Shown here: piece after piece, positions 1 to 8,678 of the stretch
Numbering within the stretch: position 1 is the first letter of the stretch
Layout of the letters: every line of letters begins with the position of its first letter
Source: MFD00082-c5 sp963697995
GTDB lineage: Bacteria > Chlamydiota > Chlamydiia > Chlamydiales > JAJFMB01
DNA length: 64,000 bases
Assembly: GCA_963697995.1 (NCBI GenBank)
Contig: OY969110.1
Location: 310,001-374,000 of the forward strand
Direction: 5' to 3'
Notes under the pieces: model-generated
Database searches by the model: none
What the model saw: the letters and a program-made list of their open reading frames with translations, nothing else
Told to the model about the DNA's origin: nothing
Position numbers and translations under genes: made by a program

Positions 1-471
1 AGAAGAGAGCTCCTTTTTAAAATAGGATGCAAAAGTGTGCAAAAGTTGAGGAGAATTCATGTAAAGATTTTGTAAAGAACTACTCTTGTTACCCGAAAAC
101 CCAAAAAACTCAACTGTATCGGTATGCTTTTCAATGAGGAGAACTCCAAGATCCATATCGAGAACTTTTTTTCCCGAATTTGAAATTTTCTCATGATACT
201 CTTTTGAACCATGGGTCGTCATCAGGGTCATGCCTGAATGATAAACAGAGGGATGTCTTAAGTAAGGGTCTGTGAGATAAATTTCCTCACTCACATAATG
301 TTCTGCAAAATCAGGGCGATCGACAAGAACGGTGTATTTTCCCTCATTGTCAATTGAGTGGTAAGTGAAGTAACTGATCCCAAAACGATCTTTTAATGGC
401 CTCGTTGTCTTTTGGATCAGATTACAAAAACGACAGATGTAAAGTTGATTAATCTCTTGCCATGTCAACAT
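1..471 (-). CDS. Partial hypothetical protein, possibly LuxR-family sensor N-terminus
   Basis: An open frame of 157 codons runs from an ATG at 471 leftwards to the window edge without a stop, so the C-terminus is missing. The translation begins MLTWQEINQLY and contains a soluble alpha/beta-looking segment with no signal peptide or membrane segment. The pattern (short helix, TTRPLKDRFGISYFTYHSID, then acidic loops around DPYLRHPSV) recalls the ligand-binding N-terminal halves of LuxR-type regulators, but the DNA-binding half would lie outside the window, so this is only a guess. The frame stays open upstream to a TAA at 541-543 and a TTG at 510 could also serve as start. No strong ribosome site precedes either start. 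It is transcribed divergently from the HECT gene at 578. Confidence 0.55.
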   Translation of the reverse strand, partial: MLTWQEINQLYICRFCNLIQKTTRPLKDRFGISYFTYHSIDNEGKYTVLVDRPDFAEHYVSEEIYLTDPYLRHPSVYHSGMTLMTTHGSKEYHEKISNSGKKVLDMDLGVLLIEKHTDTVEFFGFSGNKSSSLQNLYMNSPQLLHTFASYFKKELSS

Positions 472-577
472 ACAGACGTAATGGTACCCTATTCCAAATA
501 AAAAATTCAAGATAAAAACCCATTGTTTAAAAATATTTATTTATTGATAATAAAGTCATAGTTATTTATAGGTTAAT

Positions 578-3500
578 ATGAGTTTATCAATTCTTAACAA
601 TATGGTTTCTGAAGTTGATTCTTCTTTAAGCAAAGAAGTCAAAGAACAGAAGCTCACAATTTTAGCAGACTATATTCTTGAAAATGGAGAAAAATTAAAA
701 AATGACATTTTAGATAAAAATTCTACAGATTTATTAACAAGAATTATTGTACTTGCTAAAGACTCTCACTCCCCCAACATAAGGAAGATGAGAGGAGAGT
801 GTAAACTTATTGAGTTAATGGTCCTTTTAGCGAAAAAAGATGTTGAAAACATTAAAAATTGGATTATTGAAAATAAAGAGGGTTTTGTTTTACATCAAGA
901 TAAAAAGGCTCAATTTATAAAAGAGATCTTAAGAGCAAAAGAACTTTTAAATTCTGAAGGAGTTTTTTCTGAAAAGGTGTCCTCCTCAATAGCTTTAGTC
1001 TTAACAAACTCTCTAGGACTTAGACATGCTACTAATTTACACCATGAGGATGCTCGTGGTCTCCTAGAAGCCTTAAGTAAAGAAGAAAAGCAACAGGTTT
1101 TTGCTCACTGGATCGAAGCTAAAAAAATTCCACTAGTTCAACTCTCCTTATCAGAAGATGGCCTATTTGAAATAGCTCCCTTTTTAACTTATGTCGATTG
1201 TACTAATTTTGAATTAGACAATTTGGAGAAATTTATTAGTTCATGCAAAAATGCCCATACCTTAATTTTAAACGATAAAAAAATTAAACACTTAACTGAT
1301 CTACCGAATCATCTTACAAAAATCAAAATTTCGGAATCCTCTATTGAAACGATTAACCTCACTCAATGCACAAAATTAAAAGAATTTGAATTTATTAACA
1401 GTCCAAATTTAACTTCTATCGATTTTTCAAATAATCATCAACTCATATTAATTAATTGTAATAAATGTCCGGAGCTCTCATCGCTTGGTCCCTGTTTACC
1501 AAAATCTTTAAATTCATTATATTGTGCTAATTGCGATAAGCTTGCGCTCTTACCTATTATTCCTCCACAAACTTTAGTTGATTTTTATTCAAGTCCTTGT
1601 CTTTCTTATTTCAAAAAACAAAAACAACAAATTTCACTACTTGAAGAAATTAGAGAACATATTCAAAAAAAAGATACTCAAAAAATTAAAGAGTTAATAA
1701 TTGCAAATAATGACACTAAAATTCTCGAGACATTTAACTTAGAGTTTCTCAACGCTTTCTCAAAAGCAAGAGAGCTTTTACAGAAAGAAAACCTTTTAGA
1801 CGTTAATATAGGCTCCTGCATCTCAAAAATCATCTCAGCCGCATTTAATTTAATAGAGATAGATAATCCAGATCAAGCTAAAGCTCTCATTAGTTCAGCC
1901 ATTACAGATGAAAACACACAATTAGAGGTATTAACACACTGGATCAATGAAGAAAGAATAAGCCTTGACACCCTAAATTTAACTAGTAATCAACTTGAAA
2001 CAATCGCCCCTTTACTCCAAAATATTGAAATTAAAAATACAATTAATATTGACACCGAAAAGTTAATATCATTATGTTCGAATGCTTACAAAATCACACT
2101 AAGAAATTCTAATATAGGAAGTTTTCAAAGCCCCTCTCCTTTTCTAGATACAATTCATATTGAGAATTGCATTAACATGAGAACAATTGACATTTCTACT
2201 TACCAGCAGTTAAAAACACTTAGAATTTTAAAATGTCCACTTCAAACAATAGACTTAACTAAAAATAAAAATTTGGAAACAATTTTTTTTAATGACTGCG
2301 CTTTAAATTTGTTAGAATCTTTAGACCTGTCGCAAAATCTAGAATTAGACAACTTCTCTTTCGAAAATTGCCCCTTTACAACTCTCGATCTTTCTCACAA
2401 TAAAAAATTAACGAATTTTAAATGTCTTAATTCTCCAAATATTTTAACACTCGATTTTTCAGAAAACCCTATAATAATGCGTCTTAGTTGTCAGAATTGC
2501 CCCAACCTTTTCTCTTTAGGTTCTCATTTTTCAAACACTCTTCGATTTCTTAATTACAGAGGGTGTCCTAATATCACTCAAATGCCTGAAATCCCAGAAA
2601 CAACAATAACTATTTCAGGTGAAATAAATGAAGTTTATAATTTCGAAGTCAACCCGGAGCTTATAAAAACAGATCCAAAACAAGTTCTTCTAAACCTTGG
2701 GCAAACACTGCTTCGTCAGAATCAAATGCCAAAAATTATCTACACCAATCCTGAAACAGGCTCCCGTTCTCCAGGGATTGACGCCGGAGGATTAAGCCGA
2801 CAATTTATGTCTGTTCTTTGCGAAAACCTTTTCAGACAGAGCTCCTCTATTGCTTTAGTGGGTAATGGAAATGAGGTCACGCCCCTATTGTCGCAACCTG
2901 AAGATCTTATAGCTATTAGAACATTTGCAAGACTAATGGGATTTGCCCTCAAAACACAAAAACCTTTAGGAATTAACCAAAGCTTATCCTTCTACCAGAC
3001 TCTTTTTGCCTTAAGCGATCAAGAGCTTGACAACCTTCAGTTTGACATCCCTCTTCATCATGAGATTCAAGAGAAGCTTTACATGGCATCAATAGGATTT
3101 GCGGGTCAACCTTTTGACCCAGATGATGCTGAAGATTTAACAGAAACTCTTCCAGCATTAACAGCAATTGCCTTCATCGCTAAGGAACTCAAAACGCTCC
3201 TCGGAGATCAATTTAGGCCATTAGAAACAAATATTGATGAATTCAAATTAAATGTTGAAGGATTAAAAGTCACAAAAGAAGACCTAAAAAATAACATCGT
3301 TTGCAACAGAGCCGATTATAAAAAGTGGATCGATGAACTCATCGATCGATTTCCCATACCAATTACAAAAAACGGTCAAATAAAAGAGTATGAACTAAAA
3401 CATTTCCTTTTACTACTAAACGGTTCGTATACATTAACTGAGAAAAAAATCGATTTCAAAGTTATAGAAAACAGAAAAAAAGATGAGTCAGATCTTGTTC

Positions 3501-3610
3501 TTCACACTTGCTCAGGTGAATTTGAACTACCTGGAGATTTAACCCAAGAGGATTTAACACAAGAACTCCTCGAGTTTTTCAATCTTTTAGAAACATTTAA
3601 CGCGGCTTAA
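578..3610 (+). CDS. LRR-HECT E3 ubiquitin ligase-like protein (long paralogue)
   Basis: A 1010-residue protein, probably a secreted host-directed effector. Order of parts: N-terminal helical region (about 1-200), a first leucine-rich-repeat block (about 208-344), a second helical region and LRR block (about 351-688), then a C-terminal HECT-like domain (about 699-1010). In the N-lobe the motif GIDAGGLSRQF matches the GxDxGGxxREF signature of eukaryotic HECT ligases. Near the end LHTCSGEFELP matches the HECT active-site HTCFNxLxLP, placing the candidate thioester cysteine at Cys978, 33 residues from the C-terminus, the usual distance. HECT ligases take ubiquitin from an E2 as a cysteine thioester and pass it to a substrate; that activity here is inferred. 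No signal peptide is visible, which fits type III export. The helical plus LRR module occurs twice here but once in the downstream paralogue. An AT-rich stretch precedes the start. Confidence 0.85.
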   Translation: MSLSILNNMVSEVDSSLSKEVKEQKLTILADYILENGEKLKNDILDKNSTDLLTRIIVLAKDSHSPNIRKMRGECKLIELMVLLAKKDVENIKNWIIENKEGFVLHQDKKAQFIKEILRAKELLNSEGVFSEKVSSSIALVLTNSLGLRHATNLHHEDARGLLEALSKEEKQQVFAHWIEAKKIPLVQLSLSEDGLFEIAPFLTYVDCTNFELDNLEKFISSCKNAHTLILNDKKIKHLTDLPNHLTKIKISESSIETINLTQCTKLKEFEFINSPNLTSIDFSNNHQLILINCNKCPELSSLGPCLPKSLNSLYCANCDKLALLPIIPPQTLVDFYSSPCLSYFKKQKQQISLLEEIREHIQKKDTQKIKELIIANNDTKILETFNLEFLNAFSKARELLQKENLLDVNIGSCISKIISAAFNLIEIDNPDQAKALISSAITDENTQLEVLTHWINEERISLDTLNLTSNQLETIAPLLQNIEIKNTINIDTEKLISLCSNAYKITLRNSNIGSFQSPSPFLDTIHIENCINMRTIDISTYQQLKTLRILKCPLQTIDLTKNKNLETIFFNDCALNLLESLDLSQNLELDNFSFENCPFTTLDLSHNKKLTNFKCLNSPNILTLDFSENPIIMRLSCQNCPNLFSLGSHFSNTLRFLNYRGCPNITQMPEIPETTITISGEINEVYNFEVNPELIKTDPKQVLLNLGQTLLRQNQMPKIIYTNPETGSRSPGIDAGGLSRQFMSVLCENLFRQSSSIALVGNGNEVTPLLSQPEDLIAIRTFARLMGFALKTQKPLGINQSLSFYQTLFALSDQELDNLQFDIPLHHEIQEKLYMASIGFAGQPFDPDDAEDLTETLPALTAIAFIAKELKTLLGDQFRPLETNIDEFKLNVEGLKVTKEDLKNNIVCNRADYKKWIDELIDRFPIPITKNGQIKEYELKHFLLLLNGSYTLTEKKIDFKVIENRKKDESDLVLHTCSGEFELPGDLTQEDLTQELLEFFNLLETFNAA

Positions 3611-3713
3611 TAACCCTTCCAACTCAATCAAATTAAAACCAAATTTTTGTTAATTTTTTAAACTATACAAATTAAGTATATTTATTTAAAATAAAACTAT
3701 ATATAAGGTTTTT

Positions 3714-5921
3714 ATGAGTTTATTAATTCTTAATAATATGGTTTCTGAAGTAATTCCTTCGTTAAGCGATGAGGTTAAAAACGAAAAACTAAACAATTTA
3801 GCAAACTATATTCATCAAAATGGAGAAAAATTAAAAAATGACCTTTTAGAAAAAAATTGTAATACAGAAATTTTAACTAAAATTAGCGAACTAACTAAAA
3901 ATTCTCACTCTCCCACCATAAGGGAAATGGGAGGAGAGTGTCAATTTATAGAGTTAAAAATTCTTATAAAAAAAAACGATGCTGAAAAGATTAAGACTTG
4001 GGTTATTAAAAATAATGAAGGTTTAATTTTACCTGAAAATAAAAGAGCTCAATTTATAAATGAGATCTTGAAGGCAAAAGAACTTTTAAGTAAAGAAAAT
4101 CTTTTAGATTTTGAGGTAGGCTCTTCCCTTTCAAAAATGATCTCTAGTAGTTTTAATTTAATAGGTCTTGAAGACGACCCTGATGAAGCTAAAACTATTA
4201 TTAATTCAACAGTTACAGATGAAAACACACGATTAGAAGTGTTAACACACTGGATTAATACAGAAAAAGTAAGCCTTGATAATTTAAACTTAACTGCTAA
4301 TGAACTTGAAAGAATTGCTCCTTTTATTCAATATATCGACATTAAAACCACAATTCAGATGGACACCCAAAAATTTATATCTCTATGTTCAAACGCCTAT
4401 CATATCAGATTATTAAAATCTAAAATAAATAATTTTCAAACCCCTTCCCCTTTTCTAAATAAACTTTTTATTGACAACTGCGAAGGCTTGAGAACCATTA
4501 ACACCTCCGATTACCCGCTATTAGAAACACTTAGAATCACAAACTGTCCGATTGAAACCATTGACCTTACTCATAATAAAAAATTAAAAAACCTCTATTT
4601 ATATAATTGTCGTTTAAATTTATTAAACACTTTGGACTTATCACAAAATCAAGAGTTAATAAAATTGTCTTACAGAAATTACCCCTTCACCACCCTCGAT
4701 CTTTCACAAAATAAAAACTTAAAGATTTTTATCTGTCACGATTCTCCAAATATTTTAAGCCTTAATTTTTCAGAAAACTCTGTCATATCGAGTATTAATT
4801 GTCAGAACTGCTCAAGACTTACCTCTTTAGGTCCTATTTTTTCAAACACCCTTCAATCTCTTGACTACAGAGGATGTCGTCACTTGACTCAAATTCCTGA
4901 AATTCCAGAAACAACAACAGTTGAAACAGCTGAAATAGAGGAAGTTTATAATTTTGAATTCAACCCAGAACTTACAAAAACAAATCCAAAACAAGTTCTT
5001 CTTAATCTTGGACAAACACTGCTTAATAGCAATGAAATGCCCTCAATTATCTATATCAAGCCTGAAAGCGGCACAATATCTAACGCAATCGATGCTGGAG
5101 CATTAAGCCGACAATTTATGTCTGTTCTTTGCGAAAACCTTTTCAAAAAGAGCTCCTCTATTGCTTTAGTCAGTGATAGAAATCAGGTCACGCCCCTATT
5201 GTCGCAAACTGAAGATCTTATAGCTATTAGAACATTTGCAAGACTTATGGGATTTGCCCTGACAACAAAATCCCCTTTAGGGATTAACCAAAGCTTATCC
5301 TTCTACCAGACTCTTTTTGCCTTAAGCGATCAAGAGCTTGACAACCTTCAGTTTGACATCCCTCTTCATCATGAGATTCAAGAGAAGCTTTACATGGCAT
5401 CAATAGGATTTGCAGGTCAACGTTTTGACCCAGATGATGCTGAAGATTTAACAGAAACTCTTCCAGCATTAACAGCGATTGCCTTTATCGCTAAGGAACT
5501 CAAAACGCTCCTCGGAGATCAATTTAGGCCATTAGAAACAAATATTGATGAATTCAAATTAAATGTTGAAGGATTAAAAGTCACAAAAGAAGACCTAAAA
5601 AATAACATCGTTTGCAACAGAGCCGATTATAAAAAGTGGATCGATGAACTCATCGATCGATTTCCAATAACAATTACAAAAAACGGACAAACAAAGGAGT
5701 ATGAACTAAAACATTTCCTTTTACTACTAAACGGTTCGTATACATTAACTGAGAAAAAAATCGATTTCATAGTTATAGAAAACAGAAAAAAAGATGAGTC
5801 AGATCTTGTTCTTCACACTTGCGCAGGTGAATTTGAATTACCAGGGGACTTTAGCCAAGAGGATTTAACACAAGAACTCCTCGAGTTTTTCAATCTTTTA
5901 GAAACATTTAACACATTTTAA
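3714..5921 (+). CDS. LRR-HECT E3 ubiquitin ligase-like protein (short paralogue)
   Basis: A 735-residue paralogue of the preceding gene, 103 bp downstream on the same strand. Both begin MSLxILNNMVSEV. It has one N-terminal helical region (about 1-200), one LRR block (about 203-402) and a HECT-like domain (about 425-735). The N-lobe motif reads AIDAGALSRQF, with Ala for the second Gly of the canonical GG, and the active-site motif reads LHTCAGEFELP with candidate catalytic Cys703, again 33 residues from the end. The last 250 or so residues are nearly identical to the long copy even at the DNA level, whereas the LRR parts have diverged, as expected if the LRRs choose different substrates and the catalytic half is homogenised by recombination. 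Function as a host-directed ubiquitin ligase is inferred. Confidence 0.85.
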   Translation: MSLLILNNMVSEVIPSLSDEVKNEKLNNLANYIHQNGEKLKNDLLEKNCNTEILTKISELTKNSHSPTIREMGGECQFIELKILIKKNDAEKIKTWVIKNNEGLILPENKRAQFINEILKAKELLSKENLLDFEVGSSLSKMISSSFNLIGLEDDPDEAKTIINSTVTDENTRLEVLTHWINTEKVSLDNLNLTANELERIAPFIQYIDIKTTIQMDTQKFISLCSNAYHIRLLKSKINNFQTPSPFLNKLFIDNCEGLRTINTSDYPLLETLRITNCPIETIDLTHNKKLKNLYLYNCRLNLLNTLDLSQNQELIKLSYRNYPFTTLDLSQNKNLKIFICHDSPNILSLNFSENSVISSINCQNCSRLTSLGPIFSNTLQSLDYRGCRHLTQIPEIPETTTVETAEIEEVYNFEFNPELTKTNPKQVLLNLGQTLLNSNEMPSIIYIKPESGTISNAIDAGALSRQFMSVLCENLFKKSSSIALVSDRNQVTPLLSQTEDLIAIRTFARLMGFALTTKSPLGINQSLSFYQTLFALSDQELDNLQFDIPLHHEIQEKLYMASIGFAGQRFDPDDAEDLTETLPALTAIAFIAKELKTLLGDQFRPLETNIDEFKLNVEGLKVTKEDLKNNIVCNRADYKKWIDELIDRFPITITKNGQTKEYELKHFLLLLNGSYTLTEKKIDFIVIENRKKDESDLVLHTCAGEFELPGDFSQEDLTQELLEFFNLLETFNTF

Positions 5922-5924
5922 ACC

Positions 5925-6181
5925 AGTCGGCCCTGAAAAAGTAGGGGTTCCTTGAGAAAAATTTGCAGTTAACGAGGAAGAGAGACATAGCCTATTTTGC
6001 AAGGTTTAATTATATGACAATGAGATGGAATACGCACTTTCCAAAGAAAAAGTGATCCTTTGGCAACAAAAAAAAACGGTGAACGACGCTCCCCCCCCTT
6101 GCCAAGGTTTGGTGAGGAGTAAAACGCCTTTTTTGTCAAAAGGGGCACTTTTTATTGGAGAGGACTTTTTCAGGGCCGACT
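5925..6181. mobile_element. MITE-like element, copy A
   Basis: A 257-bp non-coding element bounded by an 18-bp perfect inverted repeat, AGTCGGCCCTGAAAAAGT and its complement. It lies directly after the stop of the short HECT gene. The interior contains a second, longer imperfect inverted repeat (from GTGATCC to GGGGCAC) around a C-rich loop. Nine further copies occur in this window. The flanks (AACC and AAAT) do not match, so no target duplication is visible at this copy. Confidence 0.85.
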
Positions 6182-6258
6182 AAATTAATTGAGATTCCTC
6201 ACATTCCAACAAAAATCGTTAGATCTGAAGACAGAGAGTAAGAGTGAGATTTTTTCAT

Positions 6259-6286
6259 TTGCGAAATTTAAAGGGGCTGGTATAAT
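6259..6286 (+). promoter_or_regulatory. Probable sigma-70-type promoter of the moxR-bat operon
   Basis: TTGCGA at 6259-6264 and a perfect TATAAT at 6281-6286 are separated by 16 bp and stand 24 bp before the moxR start. A purine-rich ribosome site (AGAGGTGA) follows. No other promoter-like sequence is obvious inside the following six-gene cluster, whose genes overlap or nearly touch. Confidence 0.55.
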
Positions 6287-6310
6287 AGCGATTTCTGAAA
6301 GAGGTGAACT

Positions 6311-7309
6311 ATGAGTTTTGCACATTTATTAGAAAAAGAAAAAATAAAAAAAACAACACATCAACCCCTATCTAATCTTTTAAAATCAATTCAAAGCAAA
6401 ATTATCGGTCAACATCAACTGATTGAACAAATGCTTGTTTGTCTCTTGACCGATGGACACGCCCTCTTAGAGGGAATGCCGGGTTTAGCTAAGACGCGCT
6501 CTGCTAAGGCTATTGCCGATGGAATCGAGGCTGCTTTTCACAGAATCCAGTTCACGCCAGATCTTCTCCCTTCTGACTTAATTGGAACTGAGATCTATAT
6601 TCACGAAAGAAGCGACTTTGTCTTCCGCAAAGGCCCCATTTTTAATAACATTCTCCTCGCCGATGAGATCAACCGCGCCCCTGCCAAAGTGCAATCGGCC
6701 CTTCTTGAAGCGATGGAAGAGAAACAAGTGACCGTTGGACACAAAACGTACCCCCTTCCAGAGCTTTACATGGTGATCGCCACCCAAAATCCGATCGAGC
6801 AAGAAGGAACCTACAGCCTACCAGAAGCACAGCTTGACCGTTTTATGATGCATCTTGAGGTGAGCTACCCGAACCATCAGGAGGAGCTTCTCATCGTCGA
6901 TCTCGACGAAAAAAGGCAACAACACGTCAAGGAAGCCCCTTTACCTCTCACAACCGTTGAAGAGGTGCTCGCTGCAAGGCAGGCTGTCTCGCAGCATTTC
7001 ATCTCGGACAATTTGAAAAAATACGTAGTCTCCCTCTCCTCTGCCACTAGGACAGCTGCAAAATACGACAGGGAGCTGTCTCAATGGATTGCTCACGGAG
7101 TCTCTCCAAGAGCGACCATTGCGCTTATCAGGTCGGCAAAAGCTCTTGCCTGGTTAAGAGGAGATGAGTATGTCACCCCAAGCCATATTCACGAGGTTGC
7201 TCATCCTGTCTTAAGACACCGGATCTACCCTTCGTTTGAAGCTGAAGGAATGGGTATTACCCGAAACGATATTATCACAAAACTTTTAGAAGTCGTCGCA
7301 ATCCCTTAA
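6311..7309 (+). CDS. MoxR family AAA+ ATPase
   Basis: A 332-residue MoxR/RavA-class AAA+ ATPase. The Walker A is GMPGLAKT (about 55-62), the Walker B is LLADEINRAP, and the sensor-type ATQNPIEQEGTYSLPEAQLDRF motif is typical of the MoxR subfamily. Such proteins act as chaperones that mature or insert complexes together with von Willebrand factor A proteins, which are exactly what follows here. It is the first gene of a six-gene operon, with 4 bp before the next start. The length is normal for the family. An AGAGGTGA ribosome site supports the ATG at 6311. Confidence 0.92.
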   Translation: MSFAHLLEKEKIKKTTHQPLSNLLKSIQSKIIGQHQLIEQMLVCLLTDGHALLEGMPGLAKTRSAKAIADGIEAAFHRIQFTPDLLPSDLIGTEIYIHERSDFVFRKGPIFNNILLADEINRAPAKVQSALLEAMEEKQVTVGHKTYPLPELYMVIATQNPIEQEGTYSLPEAQLDRFMMHLEVSYPNHQEELLIVDLDEKRQQHVKEAPLPLTTVEEVLAARQAVSQHFISDNLKKYVVSLSSATRTAAKYDRELSQWIAHGVSPRATIALIRSAKALAWLRGDEYVTPSHIHEVAHPVLRHRIYPSFEAEGMGITRNDIITKLLEVVAIP

Positions 7310-7313
7310 GATT

Positions 7314-8234
7314 ATGCTCTACCCCGATTTTAACGACCTCCTCTCCTTTAAACAGAAAAAACGTTTCAAGGCTCCCCTTTCTCATAAGAAAGTAACGACT
7401 TTAGCAAGCGGAAATCACCACTCCGCCTTTAGAGGGCAAGGGCTTGATTTCGATGCGGTGCGGCCCTATGTTCCAGGAGATGATATCCGCAATATCGATT
7501 GGAGAGTCACCGCACGAACAGGATCTGCTCACTTAAAGCTTTTTAAGGAAGAGAAAGAGCGGCAAACCTACATCTGCATCGACATGAACAGCTACATGCG
7601 ATTTGGAACAAAAAACACCTTTAAGTCTGTCCAAGCGGCAAGGGTCGCATCCCTCTTAGGATGGCGATCACTTCGGGAAAACGACCGGGTCGGCGCTCTC
7701 ATTTTTGGCGACTCTCCCGGTGGCCTTCACTTTTTCCCATCGAAGCGGACCCGTCAATCTCTTTTAGAGATGCTCAAAGAACTCACACTGCCTCCAAAAG
7801 AGACACACAACGTTTCAATAGAGAAAGCTCTTAAACATCTATCAAAAAAAGTGCATAAAGGTTCCCAGATTTTTCTTATAAGCGACTTTATCGATCTGTC
7901 TAACTCGTTTGAAAAAGAGGCTTCATTAAGCCTCTTAAGCCGCACTTGTGACCTCATTTTTATTTCGATCAACGACCTTTCAGACCAAGTACTCACCCCT
8001 GCTGGCATGATTGGTTTTTGTTCCGAAGAGGGGGAAAAGCTTTATATCGATACCGACAACACCGAAGGGCAAAAAGCATTTGCTCTTCAATGGCAAGAGA
8101 ATCGAAAAAGGCTGGAAGAGGTCACTAAACGGTTCAAAATTCCTTTAATTTCTCTTTCAACCGCATCAGATGTGCAAAGTGAATTATTTTTAAGCCTTAA
8201 AAAAATAGAAAAGAGGAAAAGATGTCTCCTTTAA
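7314..8234 (+). CDS. DUF58 domain-containing protein
   Basis: A 306-residue soluble protein of the DUF58 family, which almost always accompanies MoxR ATPases and Bat proteins. The diagnostic motif VRPYVPGDDIRNIDWRVTART is at about residues 43-63. A VWA-like fold follows, with IDMNSYMRFG in the place of the metal-site loop, so the classic DxSxS is degenerate. The biochemical role is unknown; the family is presumed to work with MoxR in envelope stress or in complex assembly. It begins 5 bp after moxR and its end overlaps the next start by 13 bp, indicating translational coupling. Confidence 0.9.
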   Translation: MLYPDFNDLLSFKQKKRFKAPLSHKKVTTLASGNHHSAFRGQGLDFDAVRPYVPGDDIRNIDWRVTARTGSAHLKLFKEEKERQTYICIDMNSYMRFGTKNTFKSVQAARVASLLGWRSLRENDRVGALIFGDSPGGLHFFPSKRTRQSLLEMLKELTLPPKETHNVSIEKALKHLSKKVHKGSQIFLISDFIDLSNSFEKEASLSLLSRTCDLIFISINDLSDQVLTPAGMIGFCSEEGEKLYIDTDNTEGQKAFALQWQENRKRLEEVTKRFKIPLISLSTASDVQSELFLSLKKIEKRKRCLL

Positions 8235-8677
8235 TCAATGAGTTACACGATATTGAAGGAATCGACACTATAAGTCTTTTTCCCCTTCCCATCGGCTGGT
8301 GGGTCGTTATAGCTCTAAGTCTTCTGTCTCTTTTCTTTTTGAGAAAACGATTAAAGTTTTTAAGAAGCTGGAAAAGAGATACTTTAATAAAATTAAAAGA
8401 GCTTGAAGAGAATCTCTCTTTAACAACTTCTAAAGAGACACTTCAACTTTTATCAGAGTATGTGCGCAGAATTGCCTTGAAACGGTTTCCTAGAAAAGAG
8501 TGTGCAGGGCTTACCGGAAAAGCCTGGTTAAAATGGTTAAATGAGCACGATCCGAAACAGTTTGACTGGTTAGGAAAAGCAGAGCTGTTGCTTAATGCGC
8601 CTTATGCTCCTAAACAAGAGATCCCCACTGCAGACATTAAAGAGTTAATACAAGCTATTAGATATTGGGTGGTTTAA
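8222..8677 (+). CDS. DUF4381-like membrane protein of the Bat operon
   Basis: A 151-residue protein with one membrane segment near the N-terminus (about 24-41, preceded by FPLPIGWW) and a cytoplasmic helical tail. The short periplasm-facing head with LHDIEGIDTISLFPLPIGWW and the position between a DUF58 gene and batA fit the DUF4381 family. Its function is unknown. It overlaps the DUF58 gene by 13 bp and is followed after 1 bp by batA, so it is certainly part of the operon. Confidence 0.8.
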   Translation: MSPLINELHDIEGIDTISLFPLPIGWWVVIALSLLSLFFLRKRLKFLRSWKRDTLIKLKELEENLSLTTSKETLQLLSEYVRRIALKRFPRKECAGLTGKAWLKWLNEHDPKQFDWLGKAELLLNAPYAPKQEIPTADIKELIQAIRYWVV

Positions 8678-8678
8678 G

